This document shows positions 1-7,538 of a stretch of DNA of 18,859 bases, piece after piece. This DNA comes from JABDBK01 sp964453575 (GTDB taxonomy: Bacteria > Pseudomonadota > Gammaproteobacteria > DSM-16500). The position numbers and the translations under genes were made by a program. The first letter of the stretch is position 1; each line of letters starts with the position of its first letter. Under the pieces are notes generated by a model that saw only the letters and a program-made list of their open reading frames with translations, made no database searches and was not told the origin of the DNA. The stretch is from NCBI GenBank assembly GCA_964453575.1, contig CAYVRW010000042.1, positions 1 through 18,859 of the forward strand. The letters are read 5' to 3'.

Positions 1-1
1 A

Positions 2-508
2 TTAAAATCCGAAAATAATGTTAAAATTGCTTCTAAAGATAATGCCCTCATAGTGAGCCATCGCATACCAAGAACGAATGACCCTGACGATGGTTCATTG
101 TCTTGGACAGCCACATTTAAAGCTGATGAGATAAGCCTTGAATATGTGCGCACAGAATGGGGTAGTGGATTCCCAAGTGCTGATTATATTGATACTTATA
201 CATTTATTATCAAAAATGGGAGCATTATAAGGGCTGATCATAGCGATCAAAGTTTTAGTGATTTTGGTGATAGCCACTGTAATACATATGAATTAAGTGA
301 GCTGATACAACAAAATATGCTTGAAGACTTGAAAAAATTAATCAGTTCTGCTTCAATAATTGAAGCTGCAATGGCAGAATACAAGTTCAAAGTAAATGCT
401 ACACCAATTGCGCATGGATTTTTTAAAACGGTTAAAACAGAACTGTCTTCATCTGTTCACTCAACCACTAAAGAAGTTGAAGATATCATGCTGAATTACC
501 TTGGGTAA
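2..508 (+). CDS. hypothetical protein, 5' end outside window
   Basis: The reading frame is open from the first bases of the window to a TAA at 506-508. A GTG at 53 could act as a start, but it has no Shine-Dalgarno sequence and the frame continues upstream without a stop, so the gene most likely begins before the window. About 168 codons are visible. The product is hydrophilic and acidic, with no signal peptide or membrane segment in the visible part. The middle holds several aromatic-rich stretches (WTATF, YIDTYTFIIKNG) that look like beta strands, and the last 80 residues look helical. I do not recognise the family and assign no function. It faces the antitoxin-like gene at 544-777 tail to tail. 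Confidence 0.6.
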   Translation, partial: LKSENNVKIASKDNALIVSHRIPRTNDPDDGSLSWTATFKADEISLEYVRTEWGSGFPSADYIDTYTFIIKNGSIIRADHSDQSFSDFGDSHCNTYELSELIQQNMLEDLKKLISSASIIEAAMAEYKFKVNATPIAHGFFKTVKTELSSSVHSTTKEVEDIMLNYLG

Positions 509-543
509 GTTGTCATTGGACTAATAATTCCAGATATTTTGTG

Positions 544-777
544 TTACTTGCAATTATGCTTGCTTAGATTGATGGCTTCTAAAAGAGCATCAACTTCCGT
601 TTCGTTTAATATACCTGCATAATCGAATATTTTACCTTCTGGTTTTAATATTTTTTTTGCATATAATCGTAAGGCTTCTTCAATAATAGTTGTTTTGGAG
701 GCATGTGTTTTTTTCTCAAGCATAGTTAAGGTTGTTATTGCTTGTTTACTTAATCTAAAATTAACAACTTGTTTCAT
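544..777 (-). CDS. ribbon-helix-helix antitoxin-like protein (orphan)
   Basis: The protein starts with a short strand (VVNFRLSKQ) followed by two helices, the second being KTTIIEEALRLYAKK. This is the layout of MetJ/Arc/CopG ribbon-helix-helix DNA-binding domains. The acidic C-terminal tail (FDYAGILNETEVDALLEAI) is typical of antitoxins that pair with PIN-type or RelE-type toxins, where the tail wraps the toxin. I start it at the ATG at 777 (77 aa) because the domain begins directly there. An upstream in-frame ATG at 819 would add 14 residues; neither start has a clear Shine-Dalgarno sequence. No toxin gene lies next to it: the gene downstream on this strand is missing and the neighbour is convergent. 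It is therefore an orphan antitoxin, or a free-standing small repressor. Confidence 0.6.
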   Translation of the reverse strand: MKQVVNFRLSKQAITTLTMLEKKTHASKTTIIEEALRLYAKKILKPEGKIFDYAGILNETEVDALLEAINLSKHNCK

Positions 778-885
778 AAAAGTAGCACCGTTCATCATTG
801 TATATACATATTTTGGCATATTTTATAGTAAACACAGGAACTGAGTAAGAGCAGATTAGGATTGAAATAATATAGGGAGTTTAAC

Positions 886-1815
886 TTGCGTAAAATAAAG
901 AAAATTATTGGAACTATACTACTATTAAATAGTAGCGGCTTATTTGCAGCCAACTTGGACACTGTTTGTTTAACCCAATGTGGAAGTGCAGCCTGGGATT
1001 TCGGTATACAGGCACTTTACCTTAAACCATCGTATTCAGGGGAATATGCTTATTTAAATGATACCCGAGTGAGCCCCCATGTTGACCGAAGAAATGCTCT
1101 TGAGGCTAATTGGGACTGGGGTTTTAAATTAGAAGGTTCATATCATTTTAATCCGAACAATGATTTAAACCTTAATTGGTATCATTATAAACAACCTACA
1201 ACCGGTAGTTTTGTTTTTCGTACCAATCCTACAGCTGATGTCTATACCCATGAACCCACCTGGAACGCTGTTAACTTGGAGGTAGGTCAATACGCTCGTT
1301 TCAATGAAATGAACATTTTGCGTCTTCATGGAGGACTACAATATGCTCAATTGAAAACCACTTATGAGGGACATGGTACCGATCCTATTACCGGACCAGG
1401 AACAGAAAATGTTTTCATGCAATACTATGGAGTAGGCCCTCGAGTAGGCGCTGACATAATAATATATTCTGCAAATACAGGTTTAGCTTTTGCAGCGAAA
1501 GGTGCCGCTGCCATGCTTGCTGGTGATCGTAAATTCAATTATTCTGAAACATTCGGGGTTGGCTATGCTACCTCTGGTTCGAATTTTGCGGTTGTGCCTG
1601 AAGCTGAATTAAAATTAGAAGGTCAATACAATTATATTACGAGCGTAGGTACTTTTAATGTTACTTTAGGATATTTATTTGTTAACTATTTTAATGCGCT
1701 CGCAGATCATGATGAGTTTGAGGCTGCAGAAACTGATCTTGCCTTTAATGGTCCTTACTTAGGTATAAAATGGACAGGTTGTGTTAACAAAAGAAATAAT
1801 TTCAAAGGTATATGA
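886..1815 (+). CDS. Legionella-type major outer membrane protein (Lpg1974 family porin)
   Basis: The 309-aa product starts at a TTG preceded by AGGGAG. It has a Sec signal peptide: a basic N-terminus (MRKIKKI), a hydrophobic core, and a likely cleavage after about residue 21-22 (LFA/A). The mature part begins with a Cys pair (C28, C32) and then WDFGIQALYLKPSYS, the usual opening of the Legionella_OMP (Lpg1974) family of pore-forming beta-barrel proteins. Further family-like strands are GFKLEGSYHFNP, YGVGPRVGADI, LAFAAKGAAAMLAGD and the terminal GPYLGIKWTG. The protein is expected in the outer membrane as a porin or adhesion factor. About 12 residues extend past the last strand, which is unusual because barrels normally end on an aromatic residue. 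It looks monocistronic. Confidence 0.9.
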   Translation: MRKIKKIIGTILLLNSSGLFAANLDTVCLTQCGSAAWDFGIQALYLKPSYSGEYAYLNDTRVSPHVDRRNALEANWDWGFKLEGSYHFNPNNDLNLNWYHYKQPTTGSFVFRTNPTADVYTHEPTWNAVNLEVGQYARFNEMNILRLHGGLQYAQLKTTYEGHGTDPITGPGTENVFMQYYGVGPRVGADIIIYSANTGLAFAAKGAAAMLAGDRKFNYSETFGVGYATSGSNFAVVPEAELKLEGQYNYITSVGTFNVTLGYLFVNYFNALADHDEFEAAETDLAFNGPYLGIKWTGCVNKRNNFKGI

Positions 1816-1980
1816 TTATTGAGTGGTGTTGTTGCGCAATTCATTGAATTTTCGTGCCCGAGCTCGTATGCGCCTGGGCCCGTCTATTATTTTTAGATAG
1901 CACCGGAAGTTTTTCTTTACTTATCACATTTGCTCGCATATGGTATGCGCGCATCAGTGGATCTTTTAGGAGAATAAAAA

Positions 1981-2223
1981 ATGGCTTTAACAAGAAATCA
2001 AGAAAGTGAATCAAATCCTACCGAAAAAGAAATGAGAGATAAGATAAATTTATTACAAGATATAGCATTTGAAAAATGTAGAATGTTTAGGAAATCACTG
2101 TTGTTCCCTAATCACAATCCTAACATAGATGATTTCATTTGGAGTCAAAAGGAATGTAAGGATGCATCAAATAATGTGGTAGAACAACTTAATGAACTCC
2201 ATAAAATGAAATACGGAAAATAA
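1981..2223 (+). CDS. small hypothetical protein (80 aa)
   Basis: This 80-residue ORF has a good ribosome binding site (AGGAG, 9 bases before the ATG), which argues that it is real. The product is charged and soluble, and mostly predicted helical (EKEMRDKINLLQDIAFEKC and the C-terminal NNVVEQLNELHKMKYGK). A Pro/Asn-rich linker lies between the helices. There is no signal peptide or known motif. It lies 165 bp after the outer membrane protein gene on the same strand, and a short CGCAT/ATGCG palindrome sits in that gap. I do not recognise the family. Confidence 0.5.
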   Translation: MALTRNQESESNPTEKEMRDKINLLQDIAFEKCRMFRKSLLFPNHNPNIDDFIWSQKECKDASNNVVEQLNELHKMKYGK

Positions 2224-2245
2224 ATAGTTTCTGTTCAAACCTAGA

Positions 2246-2416
2246 GTAAGCGTTTGGGAGTGGGCATTACTAAACGCTTACGAGGAGCTCCACAAGTTAA
2301 TAAAATGGTTAATTTTATAACGTTGTAGACGTTGTGTACGGTTACATTAAATAGTACCGGTAATGGGAGTTACCGGCCATTCAGGGTCTGGGTCGCGTAA
2401 TCAGAACTCAGTCCCT
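2246..2416 (+). other. intergenic cluster of three hairpins
   Basis: The 248-bp gap before the ParD-like gene holds three inverted repeats. The first is a perfect 10-bp stem, 2246-2255 (GTAAGCGTTT) with 2272-2281. The second is a perfect 7-bp stem, 2357-2363 (CCGGTAA) with 2370-2376, closing a 6-base loop. The third is an 8-bp stem with one mismatch, 2383-2390 with 2409-2416. The loops of the first two share the string GGGAGT. Direct repeats ACGTTGT (2320, 2329) and TATAACGT (2316, 2423) also occur. The region could be a structured leader, a small RNA or an operator array; the sequence alone does not decide. Confidence 0.5.
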
Positions 2417-2471
2417 AAGTTGTATAACGTCAATATATATAGCAGAATACTACTTTAGTGGGCGATTTATT

Positions 2472-2696
2472 ATGGGTGTTCCTCTCAGAATCGATGAAAC
2501 AATGTATAACGAAGCTAAAAAAGTAGCTCGTGCTGAATGCCGTTCTATTCCTAGTCAAATTGAATTTTGGGCTATGATAGGAAAAAATGCTCTAGATAAT
2601 CCAGATTTGCCAATTGAGTTTGTGAGAGATATTTTGATTTCAAAATATCAAGATCGATCTTTAGCTGAGCCTTTTAAATTTGAGGAAGACAGTTAA
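2472..2696 (+). CDS. ParD-like type II antitoxin
   Basis: This 74-aa protein matches the ParD_like antitoxin family across its length. An N-terminal ribbon-helix-helix segment (GVPLRIDETMYNEAKKVA) is followed by the family signature SQIEFWAMIGKNALDNPDLP and IEFVRDILISK. In other genomes this antitoxin binds its own promoter and neutralises a RelE/ParE-type toxin encoded just downstream. No intact toxin follows here. The only candidate is a short out-of-frame remnant at 2680-2763, so the antitoxin seems to be orphaned. The Shine-Dalgarno sequence before the ATG is weak. The hairpin-rich 248 bp upstream may carry its operator. Confidence 0.8.
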   Translation: MGVPLRIDETMYNEAKKVARAECRSIPSQIEFWAMIGKNALDNPDLPIEFVRDILISKYQDRSLAEPFKFEEDS

Positions 2697-2763
2697 AAAA
2701 GCATATAAAAAACTTCATATTCCTTGCGCTGCTTGTAAAGATCAGAATGAATTCCCATCGTAA
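2680..2763 (+). pseudogene. possible ParE/RelE toxin remnant
   Basis: A 27-codon frame overlaps the 3' end of the ParD-like gene in another phase, starts at a TTG (2680) and ends at TAA 2761-2763. It reads KTVKKAYKKLH followed by unrelated residues. Toxins that accompany ParD-like antitoxins often begin with an F-R/K-x-AYKKLHPNQ segment, and the antitoxin-toxin overlap is also typical. I infer a toxin gene cut off after its first helix. The match is only about ten residues, so it could be chance. Confidence 0.25.
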
Positions 2764-2766
2764 CCT

Positions 2767-2792
2767 GCCCCCGAATGGCTTCTGTCGGGGGC
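2767..2792. terminator. GC-rich hairpin between convergent genes
   Basis: A perfect 8-bp stem (GCCCCCGA at 2767-2774, TCGGGGGC at 2785-2792) closes a 10-base loop between the ParD-like gene and the 3' end of pepP. It is by far the most stable local stem and sits where a bidirectional terminator is expected. No clear T-run follows on either strand, so efficient intrinsic termination is uncertain. Confidence 0.45.
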
Positions 2793-2816
2793 GAAAATGG
2801 ATGTTCTTAATAAGCT

Positions 2817-4424
2817 TTAAAGTCTTTGTAGTACCGGAATTTCTGTTTTACCAGGGTTTTCGACAGAATCCGCGGCTTTGCAATCACTTCTAGTGCCTGA
2901 ATTTGGAAATAATGTTTGAACCTGTCCGGAATTTACTGCTGTTTCTTTGGATTTTTGAAAGCGTTTTTCTGCTACTAATTTTTCATATTCCTGTAAATCC
3001 ATTAAACGACTATCAGTCAGTTTATATTGTCCTGCCATGATGGCCTCAATATCTGAAACTTGTCTGGGTAAATAGTCACTTAAAACTTTGCATCCATGAG
3101 AGGTGACTAGCAAATCGTCCTCAATTCGCACCCCTATGTCATACCATTTTGGATCAACATTTGGTGTTCCTGGAGCAATATAAATCCCAGGTTCCATGGT
3201 AATCACCATTCCTTTCTCAAAGACTCGAAAGTATTTGTCTTTAGAACTTTTATGTGTCGGTATACTATTAGGTGTTGGATCGTGAACATCTAAACCCATC
3301 CAATGGCCTGGGTTATGCATGTAAAAAGGTTCATAAGCTCCTTTTTCTAAAAGTTCATCTAATTTTTCATCAAATGCCTCACCTTCTAAATCTTTACCTT
3401 CAAGAATGCCCAATTTCATTAAACCTTCCGTCAGTACTCTTGCCACGACGTTTTCGATAGCCTTCCATGTTGTCCCGGGTATAACATGCTTAATACCCTC
3501 CTCTTGCGCTTTTAAAACTAATTCATAAATATCACGTTGTTCTTTTGAAAATTTACCATTGATAGGAAACGTTCGAGTGATATCAGCTGTATAATTTTCA
3601 AATTCTGCGCCAGCATCCATTAATGTTAATGCGCCCTTTTTTAATTTGGCATTATTGTGGGGATAATGAAGAATACAGGCATTTTCTCCTGTTGCTACAA
3701 TGTTAGGATATCCAACAGTTCTGGCACCTTGTTTTGTAATAGGATAGACAAATTCAGCTTCAATTTCATATTCACGTTTCATGGATTCATTGGTTAATAA
3801 CATAGTTCGGAAATGACCTTTGGCGGTTATTTCGATCGCTTTATTAATGCATTCCATTTCATATTTGTCTTTAACTAATCGCATTTCATGAATCATGGGC
3901 ATGATATTTGTTGTGGCTATGTCTCCTATTGAATCCAGCAAAATTTTCTTATACTCAGGATTTATTTCATGCTTTCGAGCATCCAACTCTGAATAATATA
4001 TTTTTTTACGATCTTTGAGTAATTCTGGAAGTTTGGCTTTAAATTCGTCAATAACATAGGCTTCATCAGCGCGATAAATTTCTTTAGCTTTTTCTTGCCC
4101 GATAATGCGTCCAGTCCATACTTCCTGTTTCGGATCTTTTTTCTGGCAAAATAAGATAAATTGATGGGTATTATTTTCACCCGGAATAAGTACTGCAATG
4201 GCATTTTCTTCATTCCAACCCGTTAGGTAATAAAAATTACTTTCTTGCCGAAAAGGAAAATCAACATCATCATTTCTATGTTTTACATCGGCAGTGAATA
4301 AAATGACTATGCTGTCTTTTTCAATTTTTTTTAATAATTGATTTCTTCTATTTTCAAAATAGCTAGCTTGGAATGGATTATCATCATCTGATTTTTTTAA
4401 TTCTGGATTAACAGTAGATAACAT
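2817..4424 (-). CDS. pepP: Xaa-Pro aminopeptidase (M24B metallopeptidase)
   Basis: The enzyme releases N-terminal residues next to proline from peptides in the cytoplasm. An N-terminal AMP_N domain (about 15-150; RQESNFYYLTGW at 59-70) precedes the pita-bread catalytic domain (about 180-460). The five dimetal ligands can be assigned: D270 (LMDAGAE), D281 (TADITRT), H374 (HNPGHWMG), E411 (TMEPGIYI) and E435 (VRIEDD). The helper histidines H370 and H381 are also present. Spacing follows E. coli PepP, but the protein is about 95 residues longer (535 aa). Part of this is a roughly 50-residue low-complexity C-terminal tail after 485, and part is a charged insert near 340-365. The start has AAGGA nine bases upstream. 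It is the last gene of the four-gene minus-strand operon, 42 bp after the alcohol dehydrogenase. Confidence 0.93.
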   Translation of the reverse strand: MLSTVNPELKKSDDDNPFQASYFENRRNQLLKKIEKDSIVILFTADVKHRNDDVDFPFRQESNFYYLTGWNEENAIAVLIPGENNTHQFILFCQKKDPKQEVWTGRIIGQEKAKEIYRADEAYVIDEFKAKLPELLKDRKKIYYSELDARKHEINPEYKKILLDSIGDIATTNIMPMIHEMRLVKDKYEMECINKAIEITAKGHFRTMLLTNESMKREYEIEAEFVYPITKQGARTVGYPNIVATGENACILHYPHNNAKLKKGALTLMDAGAEFENYTADITRTFPINGKFSKEQRDIYELVLKAQEEGIKHVIPGTTWKAIENVVARVLTEGLMKLGILEGKDLEGEAFDEKLDELLEKGAYEPFYMHNPGHWMGLDVHDPTPNSIPTHKSSKDKYFRVFEKGMVITMEPGIYIAPGTPNVDPKWYDIGVRIEDDLLVTSHGCKVLSDYLPRQVSDIEAIMAGQYKLTDSRLMDLQEYEKLVAEKRFQKSKETAVNSGQVQTLFPNSGTRSDCKAADSVENPGKTEIPVLQRL

Positions 4425-4466
4425 GCATGTTTTCCTTAGTTTTTGGTTTAAATAACAATGGTGTAG

Positions 4467-5510
4467 TTACACCAGTGATGCCATATCAATCACAAAACGG
4501 TATTTCACATCACTCTTTAATACACGCGTATAAGCTTCATTAATTTTATCTACGGGAATTTTTTCAATGTCACAAGTAATGTTATGTTTGCTACAATAAT
4601 CTAACATTTCCTGTGTTTCCTTGATGCCGCCTATTAACGAACCGGAAAGGCTTTTTCGACCCATCACTAAAGAAAATGAAGGAATTTGATGTGGATCAGG
4701 TGAAGCGCCTACCATACATAGAGTGCCGCTGGTTTTTAATAAGCCTATGTATTTTTCAAGATCATGCGGTGCGGAAACGGTATCTAAAATAAAATCAAGT
4801 GTGCCCGTTTGTTTTGCCATTTCATCGGCATTTTTCGATATAACAACTTCATCTGCACCTAATTTAAAAGCCTCATCTTTTTTATGAGGTGACGTGGTAA
4901 ACACAATAACCCTCGCGCCAAAAGCATGAGCAAATTTAACCGCCATGTGTCCCAAGCCGCCGAGACCTATGATTCCTACTTTACTTCCTTTACCTATTTT
5001 ATAATGGCGTAAAGGTGAATATGTAGTGATACCCGCGCATAATAAAGGAGCTGATTTATCTAAAGGAAGATTTTCTGGCATTTTCAAAACAAATTTTTCT
5101 TTAACAACAATGTTGTTAGAATAGCCGCCTTGAGTAACTTGTTGATGCTCATCAATACTATTATAAGTGAATGTAGGGCTTTTATGACAAAATTGTTCTA
5201 AATGGTCTTTGCAATGAGTGCAATTACCGCAAGAATCTACCATGCAACCTACACCGACAATATCGCCCTCTTTAAATCGAGTGACTTTAGCTCCCACTTT
5301 TTTGACAGTGCCTACAATTTCATGGCCTGGAACCAATGGATGATGTGCCTGACCCCATTCATCTCGAACAGTGTGGATATCCGAATGACATATACCGCAA
5401 TATTTTATAGTAATAAGAAGATCATGCTCCCCTACTTCTCGACGTTCAAAATTATAAGGTTTTAAATCTGCCTTAGGATCGAAGCTTGCAAAGCCTTTGG
5501 ATTGGATCAT
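4467..5510 (-). CDS. zinc-dependent alcohol dehydrogenase (YahK/cinnamyl-alcohol type)
   Basis: This 347-aa medium-chain dehydrogenase/reductase oxidises alcohols or, more likely in vivo, reduces aldehydes. Catalytic zinc ligands are C41 (GICHSD), H63-E64 (GHE) and C158. The structural zinc site is C94, C97, C100 and C108. The Rossmann motif GLGGLGH lies at 182-188. After strand beta-2 the sequence reads FTTSPHKK, with Ser/Lys where NAD enzymes carry an acidic residue, so NADP(H) is the expected cofactor. Length and motifs match the YahK / cinnamyl-alcohol dehydrogenase subgroup. Its ATG overlaps the stop of the thioesterase gene in an ATGA arrangement (5507-5510), which points to translational coupling. 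The physiological substrate cannot be told from sequence. Confidence 0.93.
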   Translation of the reverse strand: MIQSKGFASFDPKADLKPYNFERREVGEHDLLITIKYCGICHSDIHTVRDEWGQAHHPLVPGHEIVGTVKKVGAKVTRFKEGDIVGVGCMVDSCGNCTHCKDHLEQFCHKSPTFTYNSIDEHQQVTQGGYSNNIVVKEKFVLKMPENLPLDKSAPLLCAGITTYSPLRHYKIGKGSKVGIIGLGGLGHMAVKFAHAFGARVIVFTTSPHKKDEAFKLGADEVVISKNADEMAKQTGTLDFILDTVSAPHDLEKYIGLLKTSGTLCMVGASPDPHQIPSFSLVMGRKSLSGSLIGGIKETQEMLDYCSKHNITCDIEKIPVDKINEAYTRVLKSDVKYRFVIDMASLV

Positions 5511-5938
5511 GTGGAACTCCTTGTTAATACACTCATCGTTAACCGATTTACTGAAATCATTTGTTGTTTCTCATTGACTATATTGATTCCCCAAACTTGG
5601 GTGGTGCGGCCTAAATGAAAAGGTTTTGCTGTCCCATAGACATACACTTCTCGAATCGAGCGAATATGATTAGTATTGATATTCAAGCCTACGCAATAAT
5701 GGGTAGAGGAATCCACGCAAAAATTCGCAGCAATACTGCCTACGGTTTCTGCTAATACACACGAAGCACCGCCATGCATGATTCCAACCGGTTGTTTGGT
5801 GCGATCATCTACGGGCATTTTTGCAGTGATATAGTCATCCCCTATTTCGATAAATTCAATGTCTAAGAAGTCAGACATGGTTTTTTTATTTCTTGATGTT
5901 AGGTCATCAAGAGTGATGTTTTTGTACCAAATGCTCAT
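5507..5938 (-). CDS. hotdog-fold acyl-CoA thioesterase (PaaI/YdiI family)
   Basis: The 143-aa protein is a single hotdog domain of the PaaI/YdiI/EntH group, which hydrolyse acyl- or aryl-CoA thioesters in the cytoplasm, usually as tetramers. The signature is GIMHGGASCVLAETVGS at residues 52-68, with the HGG loop at 55-57 and the catalytic acid E64 on the central helix, equivalent to the Glu used by YdiI. A beta-rich second half follows (VYVYGTAKPFHLGRTTQVW). Its ATG directly abuts the TAA of the KfrA-like gene and its stop overlaps the start of the alcohol dehydrogenase, so it sits inside the operon. YdiI relatives act in menaquinone synthesis, but no other men gene is present, so the substrate is left open. 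Confidence 0.9.
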   Translation of the reverse strand: MSIWYKNITLDDLTSRNKKTMSDFLDIEFIEIGDDYITAKMPVDDRTKQPVGIMHGGASCVLAETVGSIAANFCVDSSTHYCVGLNINTNHIRSIREVYVYGTAKPFHLGRTTQVWGINIVNEKQQMISVNRLTMSVLTRSST

Positions 5939-7003
5939 TTATGCCTCTTCTTTTATTTTTGATTTCTTTTCATGAAAATATTTCAGTTGACCTAAAAGAT
6001 CGGATTTTTCTTGTATTAAAAACAATTTTTCCTGTCTCAATGCTTCCATTTTATCATCAGTGTTTGATAACGTTTTTTGTAATTTATCGCGTTGATCAAT
6101 CAATACTGCAAGTTCTTTTTCTAATTGAATAAATTGTTGAGCTTTTTCATGCAATGTATTTTGCAGTGTGGATATTTGTTTTTGATTTTGCTCATATCTA
6201 TCTTTGTAAATGCTAAGCTCGTTGGAGTTTTGCTGAAACATTTGATTAAGTTCATTGTGATTTTTTTGTAAAGCGCTATGCTGATCGCCCAATCGTTGTA
6301 ACTCACCATTTTTTTCATGAATTTGATGTAAAGCTTCCTGGTGCTGTTTTTGATAATTTAAAATATGCTGTTGCAGTTCGTTAAGTTCTTTTTTAAACTG
6401 CATTTGTTGATTTTCTATAAATAAATTGTGCTCAGTTTTTTGTTGTTGCACAGCCTGCTGGTAATGCTCAAGGTTCGCTTGAATATTATTAGCTAACTGA
6501 TGTAATCGCGTATTTTCCGATTTATGTTCATTGATTTGCAACGCGGCTGCTTGATAACGTTCATTTAATTTCGCAAATTCTTGCTGATGATGTTGTATTT
6601 GTTGTGAATTTTCTGTGTTAGTTTGCTGCTCTTTAGAAAAAAGCTCTTCCAATGTATGAAATTTATTTTTTAATTCATTGTAATCACTTTGAGTTTGATA
6701 AAGATTTTGTTTCACTTCTTGAAGTTGGCTATTGCTTGATGTTTCTATATCAATAATACGTTGATCGGCTTGTTGGTTTAGACGTTCCCATAGTCCTGTG
6801 ACCAGGGATAACAATTCGCCTGGAAGTTTTCCTTGTGCTTCAGTGTTTTTAGATTTCCAACTTTTTAAATGTTGAATAATAGTCGATTTGCTGCCTGTTC
6901 CTAATAATTCTCGAATATTATCAACCGTAGGTGCTTTTCCCCTACCCTGTAATTGTTGGATAGCATTTTCGATATCGAATAAGGTGACCCCAGCTCTTCC
7001 CAT
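5939..7003 (-). CDS. KfrA-like DNA-binding coiled-coil protein
   Basis: An N-terminal helix-turn-helix domain of the KfrA_N type covers roughly the first 55 residues (VTLFDIENAIQQLQGRGKAP, then the LGTGSKSTIIQHLKSWK recognition region). It is followed by about 260 residues of Gln/Lys/Glu-rich heptads that will form a long coiled coil. KfrA was described on broad-host-range plasmids as an autoregulated DNA-binding filament protein that aids segregation. Similar proteins occur on chromosomes with unknown roles. I use the ATG at 7003 because GAGGAG lies 8 bases before it but only 2 bases before the ATG at 7009. It heads the operon with the thioesterase, dehydrogenase and peptidase, so it may repress the whole unit. 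Role inferred, fold well supported. Confidence 0.85.
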   Translation of the reverse strand: MGRAGVTLFDIENAIQQLQGRGKAPTVDNIRELLGTGSKSTIIQHLKSWKSKNTEAQGKLPGELLSLVTGLWERLNQQADQRIIDIETSSNSQLQEVKQNLYQTQSDYNELKNKFHTLEELFSKEQQTNTENSQQIQHHQQEFAKLNERYQAAALQINEHKSENTRLHQLANNIQANLEHYQQAVQQQKTEHNLFIENQQMQFKKELNELQQHILNYQKQHQEALHQIHEKNGELQRLGDQHSALQKNHNELNQMFQQNSNELSIYKDRYEQNQKQISTLQNTLHEKAQQFIQLEKELAVLIDQRDKLQKTLSNTDDKMEALRQEKLFLIQEKSDLLGQLKYFHEKKSKIKEEA

Positions 7004-7040
7004 GATCATGGCTCCTCATGTAAGTCATTGATTGCTAAGT

Positions 7041-7046
7041 ATTATA
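7041..7046 (-). promoter_or_regulatory. candidate -10 box for the kfrA-like operon
   Basis: A perfect TATAAT on the minus strand lies about 38 bp before the chosen start of the KfrA-like gene. No good -35 hexamer is seen 16-18 bp upstream, so a regulated or activator-dependent promoter is possible. Confidence 0.35.
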
Positions 7047-7124
7047 CCTACATTTTTGAAAACGGCCAGAACGATGGAAATATTTACCTTGTTATAGTAC
7101 AATATGAGAACATTTTGATCTTTT

Positions 7125-7538
7125 GTGAGTAGTTTGATGTCCCACAGCACTAAAGCTATTTTCAGTAAACTCGGTCGACCATCGACCCATGCTCAGTCGC
7201 AACAGAGTTCGAGCGATACTGAACATGACGTTTTACAACTGAAAATTGAAAATCCTAAGCTGAAACCAGTGGTAAAATCTAAAGAAGAGCAATCGTTAGA
7301 AGCAGAATTTACATTAGCTAAAAACAGGCTGGAAAATTTTAAAGATGTATTACGTCAAAAAGGTGTTGATGTTGCGCACTATTCTGTTTCGAAAGATAAA
7401 GGCCGCATTACCTATTCTTTCCCCAATTTAACCCTATACAATTTCTTTACAAATAATAAAAACCTATTTAATACACCCGCCGCCCCTCTTCCAGAAATCG
7501 GTGTAGCTAGACGTATTGGGATGAGAATGTCGGGCTAA
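7125..7538 (+). CDS. hypothetical protein (137 aa)
   Basis: The product has a Ser/Gln/His-rich, probably disordered N-terminus (residues 1-50). A charged helix follows (EEQSLEAEFTLAKNRLENFK), then a small mixed region (ITYSFPNLTLYNFFTNN). There is no signal peptide or membrane segment, and I do not recognise the family. The given start is a GTG; an in-frame ATG at 7137 is equally possible and neither has a convincing Shine-Dalgarno sequence. It diverges from the KfrA-like operon across a roughly 120-bp gap. Its stop codon overlaps the stop of the antitoxin gene on the other strand (7535-7538). Confidence 0.55.
   Translation: MSSLMSHSTKAIFSKLGRPSTHAQSQQSSSDTEHDVLQLKIENPKLKPVVKSKEEQSLEAEFTLAKNRLENFKDVLRQKGVDVAHYSVSKDKGRITYSFPNLTLYNFFTNNKNLFNTPAAPLPEIGVARRIGMRMSG

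Noticed and set aside
1816..1980. Terminator or small gene between the outer membrane protein gene and the 80-aa gene
   Set aside because: Only a 5-bp CGCAT/ATGCG palindrome is present, with no T-run and no open frame of useful length.
5202..5465. Open frame on the plus strand opposite the alcohol dehydrogenase
   Set aside because: It lies wholly antisense to a strongly supported enzyme gene and has no protein-like features of its own.
6121..6318. 65-codon minus-strand frame inside the KfrA-like gene
   Set aside because: It is in another phase of the repetitive coiled-coil coding sequence and has no start signal; a by-product of Gln/Lys/Glu codon bias.
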